A DNA stretch of 5,046 bases, from assembly GCA_030697085.1 (NCBI GenBank), contig JAUYQT010000761.1:1-5046 (forward strand), read 5' to 3'. Shown in pieces: positions 1-5,046 of this stretch (its first letter is position 1; every line of letters begins with the position of its first letter). The position numbers and the translations under genes were made by a program. A model generated the notes under the pieces. It was not told the origin of the DNA and did no database searches. It saw only the letters and a list, made by a program, of their open reading frames with translations. The DNA is from Azonexus sp. (lineage in GTDB: Bacteria > Pseudomonadota > Gammaproteobacteria > Burkholderiales > Rhodocyclaceae).

Positions 1-39
1 AGCCGCGATGACGATACCGAAGATCAGGGCGAGTTGCAT
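1..39 (-). CDS. N-terminal fragment of a probable membrane-anchored protein (cut by window edge)
   Basis: Only the first 13 codons are visible, reading MQLALIFGIVIAA before the window ends. The start is well supported: an AAGGAA Shine-Dalgarno sequence sits 7 bases before the ATG. The visible peptide is almost entirely hydrophobic with no charged residue, which fits a signal anchor or first membrane helix starting right at the N-terminus. Small LapA-domain (DUF1049) inner-membrane proteins often begin in this way, but 13 residues cannot establish a family and I do not assign one. It lies on the same strand as the ATPase gene, 157 bases downstream, with its own candidate promoter in that gap, so it may be a separate transcription unit. 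Confidence 0.6.
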   Translation of the reverse strand, partial: MQLALIFGIVIAA

Positions 40-155
40 GAATGACTTCCTTTTCTACACAAAAAGAGCGGCTCAGCTGCAAGCTAACGAAATTCGCGGC
101 TTTTTCAGCGTCGACCGCAGGCAGCATTCGCCGCTTACGACTTGAGCATGTTTTA

Positions 156-183
156 GTTTTACCACCACAGCGAGCGCCGTCAA
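156..183 (-). promoter_or_regulatory. Candidate sigma70 promoter for the leftmost gene
   Basis: Read on the minus strand, TTGACG (178-183; 5 of 6 matches to TTGACA) is followed after 16 bases by TAAAAC (156-161; 4 of 6 matches to TATAAT). It begins 13 bases beyond the ATPase stop codon and points toward the gene starting at 39, giving a predicted leader of about 110 bases. The -10 hexamer is followed at once by a second copy of TAAAAC. The -35 is good and the -10 mediocre, and no start site is known. Confidence 0.4.
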
Positions 184-196
184 GCCTGCCGCAGCA

Positions 197-2887
197 TCAT
201 GCTGGCGCACGCCGCCGCCAGAATATTTTCTCCACTTCAACCACAATGAGTAACAGCCCACCCGCCAGGACGATGCGCAACCAGGCCGCAAGATCGAGCG
301 CCGCGGTCCCGAACAGGGTTTGCGCCAGCGGTAGATAGGTGAACAAAGCCTGCAGCGCGAGCAGCACGGCGATCGCTTGCAGCGCATAAGGATTACCGAA
401 AAATCCTTCGCGGCTGAGGATGGAGCCCGTCAGTCGGCGACAGTTGAAGAGATAGAAAATTTGCCCGAAAACCAGGGTATTGACCGCTGCTGTACGCGCC
501 GTCGCCAGTTCCAGCCCACGCGAGATTTCCCACAGATAGATGCCGAAAGAAGTAGCGACCAGCAACACAGTGACAAAACCGATCCGCCACAACATGAAGC
601 CATTGACCAGCGGCTCGCCGGGGTCGCGCGGTGGGCGGGCCATCAGGCCAGGCTCGGGGCGTTCAAAGGCGATGACCAAGGAGAGCGTGACTGCCGTCAC
701 CATGTTGACCCAAAGAATCTGTACCGGCGTGATCGGCAAGGTTAGGCCAAAGAGGACAGCGATCAACACCATCGCCGCCTGACCGGTGCTGGTCGGCAGC
801 ACATAAACCACCGCCTTGCGCAGATTGTCGTAGACCGTGCGGCCCTCCTCGACCGCCGCGGCAATGGAAGCAAAATTGTCATCGGCCAGCACCATTTCGG
901 CGGCTTCCTTGGCCGCTTCGGTGCCCTTTTCACCCATCGCGATGCCAACATCGGCGCGTTTCAGGGCCGGTGCATCGTTCACCCCGTCACCGGTCATCGC
1001 GACAACGTCGCCATTGGCCTGCATGGCTTCGACCAGACGCAGCTTGTGTTCGGGACTGGCGCGGGCAAAAACATCGACCTCGCGCACCACCTGACGCAAG
1101 GCATCGGCATCCAGCGCCTCAACCTCGGCGCCGGTCAGCGCCTTGCCATTGCTGCCAATACCCATGCTGCGGGCAATCGCTGCAGCCGTGATGGCATGGT
1201 CGCCGGTAATCATCTTGACGCTGATACCGGCGGCATGACAGGCGGCGACCGCACGGATCGCCTCTTCCCGCGGCGGGTCCATGATGCCGGCCAGGGCGAG
1301 CAGAGTCAGCCCGCCTTCGACGTCGGCAAAGTCGATTTCGCGCCGGCCTTTTTCCATTGGCGCCGAGGCCAGGGCCAGCACGCGATAGCCGTCGCTGGCC
1401 AGCAGTTCGATCTGAGCCAGCCAGAATGCGCTATCGAGCGCCACATCCTCACCGCCCTGACGTTGCCGGTTGCAGCGGGCAATCACCGCTTCCGGAGCGC
1501 CCTTGATGAAGGCAAAAGCATGCCCGGCATGGTCGTGATGCAGTGTGGCCATGAAGCGATGTTCGGACTCAAAGGGAATCACGTCGATCCGCGGCAGAGA
1601 CTCAAGCTCGAAGTTCGGCTCAAGCCCGGCCTTGTGGGCAAGCGTCAGCAGCGCCCCTTCGGTCGGGTCACCTTGCAGATGCCAGGCCCCCTCCTGCTCA
1701 CGCAACGTCGCGTCGTTGCACAGCAAGGCGACACGGGCAAGGGCGGCCAGGGCGGGCAACGCAGCGCCATCGAGTTCCTGCTCGTCAATGGCAAAACCAC
1801 CATGCGGCGCGTAGCCGACACCGCTCACCGTGATCGTGTGATCGGCCAAAACCACTCGCTGCACGGTCATCTCGTTGCGCGTCAGCGTGCCGGTCTTGTC
1901 GGAACAAATCACCGTGACCGCACCCAGGGTTTCCACGGCCGGCATGCGCCGGATAATGGCGTTGCGCCCGGCCATGCGCTGCACGCCAATGGCCAGCGTG
2001 ATGGTCATGATCGCTGGCAGGCCCTCGTGAATGGCGGAAACGGCAAGGCCGACCGCGGCAAGGAACATTTCGTCAGCCGGCAGGCCGTGCACCAGCATGC
2101 CGAAGGCAAGGGCGAGCAGCGCCAGCAGCAGAATGCCCACGGTCAGCCAGCGGCCGAAAACCGCCATCTGCTTGAGCAGCGGCGTTTCAACGTTTTCCAC
2201 CTCGGCCAGCAGGCGACCGATACGGCCGATCTCGCTGCGGTCGCCAGTCGCCACCACGACACCGCGCCCCTGCCCGAAAACAACCAGTGTGCCGGAATAA
2301 GCCATGCCGCTGCGGTCGCCAATCGGCGCCTCGGCTGCCACCGCATTATTCGATTTCTCGACCGGCTCGGATTCACCGGTCAACGCCGCCTCCTCGATAC
2401 GCAGGCTGCGCGTTGCGATCAAGCGCAAATCGGCCGGCACCTTGTCACCGGAGGCCAGCAGCACGATATCGCCGGGGACCAGATCCTCGGCGACAATCTC
2501 CTGACGTCGCCCTTCACGCAGCACCACGGCATGCAGTGAGAGCATTTTGCGGATGGCGTCGAGCGACTTCTCGGCCTTGCCCTCCTGAATGAAGCCAATC
2601 AGCGCATTGATCAGCACGACGCCGAGAATCACCGCCGTATCAACCGCATGGCCGAGCGTGGCGGTGACCACCGCCGAACCGAGCAGTACGTAAATCAGCA
2701 CATTGTGGAACTGCAACAACAAACGCAGCAGCGGCCCGCGCTTGCGCGGTGGCGTCAGGCGATTCGCCCCGTGTTCAAGCAGGCGCTGGCTGGCCTCGGC
2801 AGCGCTCAGCCCGTTGGCCTCTGATTTTTGTGCGGCCAGGGCATCCTCAACGGACTGTTGATGCCAAAGCGTCGTTGGGTTGGTCAT
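197..2887 (-). CDS. Cation-transporting P-type ATPase (P2-like, PMA1/Mna-type)
   Basis: Full-length 896-residue inner-membrane pump that couples ATP hydrolysis to cation export through an aspartyl-phosphate intermediate. Visible in order are an N-terminal cation-ATPase domain (about 7-75), helices M1-M2 (58-100), the actuator domain with TGES (170-173), M3-M4 (245-300), the phosphorylation site DKTGTLT with Asp330, the nucleotide-binding KGAPE (462-466), DPPR (537-540), the hinge TGDGVNDAP (632-640), and six C-terminal helices (about 690-886). There is no N-terminal metal-binding CxxC and no CPC motif, so it is not a P1B heavy-metal pump. The WVNMVTAVTL sequence in M6 recalls the PMA1/Mna group, for which Na+ or Ca2+ transport has been proposed; the ion cannot be read from sequence. 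M4 has HEGLP (His287) where PEGLP is usual, and M5 has Ser700 and Gln703 at SERCA Asn768 and Glu771 positions. The ATG at 2887 is preferred over an in-frame TTG at 2938 because family proteins begin near the WHQQSVEDAL segment; its Shine-Dalgarno is weak. Confidence 0.95.
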   Translation of the reverse strand: MTNPTTLWHQQSVEDALAAQKSEANGLSAAEASQRLLEHGANRLTPPRKRGPLLRLLLQFHNVLIYVLLGSAVVTATLGHAVDTAVILGVVLINALIGFIQEGKAEKSLDAIRKMLSLHAVVLREGRRQEIVAEDLVPGDIVLLASGDKVPADLRLIATRSLRIEEAALTGESEPVEKSNNAVAAEAPIGDRSGMAYSGTLVVFGQGRGVVVATGDRSEIGRIGRLLAEVENVETPLLKQMAVFGRWLTVGILLLALLALAFGMLVHGLPADEMFLAAVGLAVSAIHEGLPAIMTITLAIGVQRMAGRNAIIRRMPAVETLGAVTVICSDKTGTLTRNEMTVQRVVLADHTITVSGVGYAPHGGFAIDEQELDGAALPALAALARVALLCNDATLREQEGAWHLQGDPTEGALLTLAHKAGLEPNFELESLPRIDVIPFESEHRFMATLHHDHAGHAFAFIKGAPEAVIARCNRQRQGGEDVALDSAFWLAQIELLASDGYRVLALASAPMEKGRREIDFADVEGGLTLLALAGIMDPPREEAIRAVAACHAAGISVKMITGDHAITAAAIARSMGIGSNGKALTGAEVEALDADALRQVVREVDVFARASPEHKLRLVEAMQANGDVVAMTGDGVNDAPALKRADVGIAMGEKGTEAAKEAAEMVLADDNFASIAAAVEEGRTVYDNLRKAVVYVLPTSTGQAAMVLIAVLFGLTLPITPVQILWVNMVTAVTLSLVIAFERPEPGLMARPPRDPGEPLVNGFMLWRIGFVTVLLVATSFGIYLWEISRGLELATARTAAVNTLVFGQIFYLFNCRRLTGSILSREGFFGNPYALQAIAVLLALQALFTYLPLAQTLFGTAALDLAAWLRIVLAGGLLLIVVEVEKIFWRRRAPA

Positions 2888-2910
2888 GAAATTTTGACTT
2901 TCAACTTGGA

Positions 2911-2946
2911 AACCTCGGTTGCAGACAGGAGTTTTCAACCGAAGTT
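2911..2946 (-). repeat. Intercistronic stem-loop between the stress-protein and ATPase genes
   Basis: The arms 2911-2921 (AACCTCGGTTG on the plus strand) and 2936-2946 (CAACCGAAGTT) are complementary over 11 base pairs. The only imperfection is one position, which becomes a G-U wobble in the minus-strand transcript. The loop is 14 bases. The structure starts 7 bases after the stress-protein stop codon and ends 23 bases before the ATPase start. No run of T follows on the minus strand, so it is not an ordinary intrinsic terminator. A role in 3'-end protection, processing or attenuation of the downstream gene is inference. Confidence 0.65.
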
Positions 2947-2953
2947 ATTAAAT

Positions 2954-3892
2954 TCAAGGGACCAGCAAAACGTCGCGCCCTGCGTCATAAAGGACATTCC
3001 GGGTAACGCTGCCGAGCAGGCGCTCTTCAACAACACTGCCGCCGTGCTTGCCGATCACGAACAGATCAGCGCCGATGCGCTCGGCCTGGCCGAGGATCGC
3101 CGTCGCTGGCGATTGGCGCACGAATTGCTCACTGCTTCTCAACTCGCCGGGCGCAGCAAGACGCTCAATGAAACCGCGCATCTTTCGCTCGACACGAAGG
3201 CGTTCGGCCGCACGATACCGCTCAATATCGGCATCGCTTGCACCGGCCAGCTGCATACGGCCCTCAAAGGGAATGAGATAGGCGTTGACCAATAAAAACC
3301 GGGCTTCAGGAAAGAAGAGGATCGCCTGGCGCGCTGCCCGCTCGGCAGCCTCAGAAAAATCGACGGCAACGAGCAGATAAGAATAACCGGCGTCGGGTGG
3401 GCTGTCGTCACCCGCCGCCTGATCCACCTTCGTCGCTGGACGGCAAACCACCAAGACCGGAATATTTGCCTCTTCCAACACCTTGAGCGCCGTACCCCCG
3501 AGCACGGTATCGCTGATCCAGTCCTCGCCATGCTCGCCGATTACAAGTAATTGCGCCGACTGCGTACTGGCGAAGGCGACAATTTCCGTCACAACGCGGC
3601 CAGTTCGGGTTTCACCATGCACGCGAATACCGTAGCGCCCGGCCACTTCCGTCGTCAGCTGAGACAAACGGTTACGCGCTGCGAGGATGGGTTCAACCGC
3701 CGCCCAGCGCTCGGCATCGTAAATATTCTTGATCGTCGCCCAGAGACCATCGTCGAAAACGTGCAGTAGCCAAAGATCAGCATCCCACTGCCGGGCCAAT
3801 AAAGCCGCCCGTTCAATGGCGAGATATGAACCTGGCGAAAAATCGGTTGCGACGACGATGACACTGACGGGTGCCAAATTTGAACTGTTCAT
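2954..3892 (-). CDS. Tandem-domain universal stress protein (UspA family)
   Basis: A 312-residue soluble cytoplasmic protein made of two UspA domains, about residues 10-151 and 171-312, joined by an acidic, proline-containing linker. Each opens with a matching strand and Asp-Phe-Ser turn (VATDFS at 14-19, VAVDFS at 175-180). The second domain has the complete ATP-binding pattern G-x2-G-x9-G-S (Gly281, Gly284, Gly294, Ser295). The first has Gly119, Gly122 and Gly132 but Gly133 in place of Ser, so nucleotide binding there is less certain. Tandem Usp proteins are typically induced by starvation, low oxygen or redox stress and can act as intramolecular dimers; the precise role here is unknown. 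The ATG at 3892 is chosen because GGAGG lies 5 bases upstream. An in-frame ATG at 3904 overlaps that Shine-Dalgarno and is unlikely. The gene lies 66 bases before the ATPase and is probably cotranscribed with it, which suggests a link to ion or energy stress. Confidence 0.95.
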   Translation of the reverse strand: MNSSNLAPVSVIVVATDFSPGSYLAIERAALLARQWDADLWLLHVFDDGLWATIKNIYDAERWAAVEPILAARNRLSQLTTEVAGRYGIRVHGETRTGRVVTEIVAFASTQSAQLLVIGEHGEDWISDTVLGGTALKVLEEANIPVLVVCRPATKVDQAAGDDSPPDAGYSYLLVAVDFSEAAERAARQAILFFPEARFLLVNAYLIPFEGRMQLAGASDADIERYRAAERLRVERKMRGFIERLAAPGELRSSEQFVRQSPATAILGQAERIGADLFVIGKHGGSVVEERLLGSVTRNVLYDAGRDVLLVP

Positions 3893-3915
3893 GTTCCCCT
3901 CCATGAGGTTCTCAT
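3887..3915 (-). promoter_or_regulatory. Stress-protein ribosome-binding site with competing small hairpins
   Basis: Minus-strand order is ATGAG-AAC-CTCAT, then GGAGGGG, AAC and the start codon. The 5-base-pair hairpin (3903-3915) ends directly against the Shine-Dalgarno and leaves it free. An alternative pairing, CCTC-ATG-GAGG, uses part of the same arm and would mask the Shine-Dalgarno. The two pairings exclude each other. Both stems are short, so the strong GGAGG is certain and any switching is speculative. Confidence 0.45.
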
Positions 3916-4049
3916 CGACCCGGCCCGAATGGCCGTCCGGTAATGCTGACAATCTAGCGCCAATAAGCCATCCGGTATATATGGAATATTGTTAGGCACA
4001 CTACGAAATATCGGTGGCTGAGAGAACGGGCGGCAATAAAGCAGGCGCC
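3893..4049 (-). promoter_or_regulatory. Intergenic leader upstream of the stress-protein gene
   Basis: This 157-base gap is the most likely place for a second promoter in the cluster. Its middle (about 3961-4013) is much richer in A and T than the flanking genes and contains TATATA-like sequence, but I find no -35 hexamer at proper spacing and no sigma54 or FNR-type site. A GC-rich hairpin (arms 3921-3925 and 3931-3935, 5 base pairs, 5-base loop) lies between the AT-rich core and the ribosome-binding site. No terminator with a T-run follows the thioredoxin gene, so read-through from the upstream pair is possible. Confidence 0.4.
3961..3991. repeat. Imperfect inverted repeat, candidate operator
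   Basis: The arms CAATAAGCCAT (3961-3971) and ATGGAATATTG (3981-3991) pair at 9 of 11 positions around a 9-base spacer; the two mismatches are adjacent in the middle of each arm. The dyad lies in the AT-rich core of the gap, 69 bases before the stress-protein start, and overlaps the TATATA-like sequence. Two half-sites of CAATA and CCAT about one helical turn or more apart would suit a dimeric regulator. I cannot match it to a known family's operator. Confidence 0.4.
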
Positions 4050-4361
4050 TCAGACGATCTGTTGCAAACTATCGCGAATGAGTTGCACATCGCTCGGCCG
4101 TACCAGGCGGGCGACTTCCTTGCCCTGCTTCAGGAAAATCAGCGTCGGCCAGAGCTTGACGCTAAAGGAGCGGCCCAGAGGGCGACCGGGGCCATCCTCG
4201 ACTTTCCGATGCCGCACCTGCGGATAAGCCGCCAGCGCTTCGCCGATTATCGCTTGCGCCCCCTGGCAGTGCCCACACCAGGTGGCACCGAATTCGATGA
4301 CGCTGGGTTCGCTGAGCGCATCGATTTCATCGCGCCGGGGTTCAACAGTGCTTGCAGTCAT
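4050..4361 (-). CDS. Small thioredoxin-fold protein with CGHC active site
   Basis: A 103-residue single-domain thiol-disulfide protein. The active site is WCGHC (Trp28, Cys29, Cys32), preceded by the strand VIEF with Glu23 at the position of the buried Asp of classical thioredoxin. The cis-proline loop is Trp-Pro72-Thr, followed by the strand LIFLKQGKEVARLVRP, all in normal thioredoxin order and length. There is no signal peptide, so it should be cytoplasmic. The CGHC dipeptide is that of protein disulfide isomerases rather than the CGPC of housekeeping thioredoxins, which usually means a less reducing active site; its partner is unknown. The segment VEDGPGRPLGRSF replaces the usual central strand region and seems typical of a small thioredoxin-like family next to stress genes. 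The ATG at 4361 has GAGGG about 9 bases upstream. The gene follows the antiporter by 35 bases and is almost certainly in the same transcript. It is probably not the main cellular thioredoxin. Confidence 0.9.
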   Translation of the reverse strand: MTASTVEPRRDEIDALSEPSVIEFGATWCGHCQGAQAIIGEALAAYPQVRHRKVEDGPGRPLGRSFSVKLWPTLIFLKQGKEVARLVRPSDVQLIRDSLQQIV

Positions 4362-4389
4362 GATTTTCAGCCCTCGTACTTTCCAGGAG

Positions 4390-4410
4390 TCCGGACTTAA
4401 CTGGTCCGGA
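4390..4410 (-). repeat. Perfect stem-loop enclosing the antiporter stop codon
   Basis: TCCGGAC (4390-4396) and GTCCGGA (4404-4410) form a perfect 7-base-pair stem with a 7-base loop. The loop (4397-4403) contains the TAA stop of the antiporter at 4397-4399. It lies 28 bases before the thioredoxin start. No T-run follows on the minus strand, so it is not an intrinsic terminator. A terminating ribosome would open it, which suggests translational coupling or mRNA processing, as inference. The right-hand copy is also part of a 10-base palindrome, AGTCCGGACT, at 4388-4397. Confidence 0.6.
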
Positions 4411-5046
4411 AGATGAGTTCTTTCAGCCGTGCTAGTTTCGGCGCCACCATCGGCACCGTCAGCATGGTGCTGGCAATTGCCATCAACAGCAATGCGGTGA
4501 AAGCTTCGCTGGTAATGATCTGCTTGTCGAGCAGGATATTGGCAAAAATGATCATGATCAGCGCCTTGGTCTGCAGCAGCCAGCCGATGATGCTGGCCTC
4601 GCCGGGGGTCCATTTGAGGATACGACCGGCGAGATGAACGCCGAGCAGCTTGCCGCTGACCGAGGCGACGAGGAGCACCGCGGCGGCGATGAATACCGCT
4701 TCGCCACCGACGCTCCAGTTGGTGCGCAGGCCGGTGCTGAGAAAGAAAACCGGCATGATGACGAGCAGCACATGGTGACGCAGCAGATCCATTTGCGCCT
4801 GGTCGAACCACTCGGCATCGATGATCGCCCCGGCCAGGAAAGCGCCGACCATGAAATGCAGGCCGGCCCAGTCGGCACCAAAACTGCACACGGCGAGCCA
4901 AATCAGCGCGACGTACCAGCGATCCCGTTCGCTCAGCCAGCGCATCAATTGGCGGAAAGCGTAACCGATGATGATAAAGGCGAGCAGGAAGGCCACCTGT
5001 TTGCCGACCCGTTGCCAGTCCATCAGGATTAACGCCAGCACGCCCC
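4397..5046 (-). CDS. Cation:proton antiporter, CPA2 family (C-terminal half, cut by window edge)
   Basis: An inner-membrane secondary transporter exchanging Na+ or K+ for protons, lacking its N-terminal part in this window. The 215 visible residues run to a TAA stop at 4397 and form about seven hydrophobic helices (roughly 15-33, 42-58, 60-76, 90-107, 114-138, 150-172, 180-203, counted from the window edge). Family signatures are GAFLAG (67-72), the helix MPVFFLSTGLRTNW (97-110), and QTKALI (158-163), whose Lys lies where related antiporters have a conserved basic or polar residue. The protein ends in a short cytoplasmic tail about a dozen residues after the last helix, so there is no C-terminal TrkA-N/RCK domain as in KefB or KefC. 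CPA2 transport domains are near 400 residues, so about half is missing. The frame is open to the edge, and the GTG at 5041 is internal rather than a start. It heads the visible cluster; the ion is not predictable from this part. Confidence 0.9.
   Translation of the reverse strand, partial: GVLALILMDWQRVGKQVAFLLAFIIIGYAFRQLMRWLSERDRWYVALIWLAVCSFGADWAGLHFMVGAFLAGAIIDAEWFDQAQMDLLRHHVLLVIMPVFFLSTGLRTNWSVGGEAVFIAAAVLLVASVSGKLLGVHLAGRILKWTPGEASIIGWLLQTKALIMIIFANILLDKQIITSEAFTALLLMAIASTMLTVPMVAPKLARLKELIFRTS

Noticed and set aside
61..106. Possible bidirectional terminator: A5 and T5 tracts flanking a small hairpin (73-87, 6 pairs with one wobble).
   Set aside because: Seven unpaired bases separate the hairpin from the T-run on the minus strand, and the sequences inside the A and T tracts do not pair, so it does not fit an intrinsic terminator.
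1046..2539. A 497-codon open frame on the plus strand opposite the ATPase gene.
   Set aside because: It is fully antisense to a gene with every P-type ATPase motif intact, has a His/Gln/Arg/Gly-rich composition typical of shadow frames in GC-rich DNA, shows no recognisable domain, and has no convincing ribosome-binding site.
2887..2938. A 17-residue N-terminal extension of the ATPase from the TTG at 2938.
   Set aside because: There is no Shine-Dalgarno, the TTG is in a hairpin arm, and the ATPase family homology begins only after the ATG at 2887.
2828..3295. A plus-strand open frame of 155 codons spanning the Usp-ATPase gap.
   Set aside because: It overlaps two well-supported genes and the intercistronic hairpin, with no domain or ribosome-binding signal.
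3893..3952. A longer stress protein starting at the TTG at 3952 or the ATG at 3904.
   Set aside because: The ATG at 3892 has a perfectly placed GGAGG and leads directly into the UspA fold; the longer forms would translate through the hairpins and the Shine-Dalgarno itself.
3942..3960. A sigma54-like TGGC element within the gap upstream of the stress-protein gene.
   Set aside because: The -12 GC dinucleotide is missing at the required spacing, so it fails the consensus.
4634..5032. A plus-strand open frame of 132 codons opposite the antiporter.
   Set aside because: It mirrors the antiporter membrane helices, is charged and low in hydrophobic residues, and has no family features; it is a shadow.

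Overview
The window (5,046 bases, clearly GC-rich but with AT-richer gaps between genes) looks like chromosomal DNA of a Gram-negative proteobacterium. Protein style and codon use suggest a betaproteobacterium, perhaps of the Rhodocyclales type; that placement is a judgement from memory, not a search. All recognisable genes lie on the minus strand, so transcription runs from high to low coordinates. I see no RNA genes, insertion sequences, CRISPR arrays or phage genes.

In transcription order the layout is as follows. The C-terminal half of a CPA2-type cation:proton antiporter enters from the right edge (5046-4397). After 35 bases comes a small cytoplasmic thioredoxin-fold protein with a CGHC active site (4361-4050). 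A 157-base gap with an AT-rich core and several inverted repeats leads into a tandem-domain universal stress protein (3892-2954). After 66 bases holding a long stem-loop comes a full-length cation-pumping P-type ATPase of the PMA1/Mna-like group (2887-197). A second 157-base gap carries a plausible sigma70 promoter, and the first 13 codons of another, probably membrane-anchored, protein run off the left edge (39-1).

Read together, the genes form an ion-homeostasis and stress module. A secondary antiporter and an ATP-driven cation pump flank two soluble proteins, a thiol-disulfide protein and an ATP-binding-type stress protein, that could sense or buffer redox and energy state. The antiporter and thioredoxin genes are probably one transcript, and so are the stress-protein and ATPase genes. 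The 157-base gap between these pairs may hold a second promoter. Both short gaps contain perfect or near-perfect stem-loops without a U-tract, which fits mRNA processing or differential stability better than termination.

Nothing here is a clearly new system. The points most worth checking are altered ion-site residues in the ATPase (HEGLP instead of PEGLP in the fourth membrane segment, plus Ser and Gln in the fifth), the recurring intercistronic hairpins, and whether this gene order is conserved.
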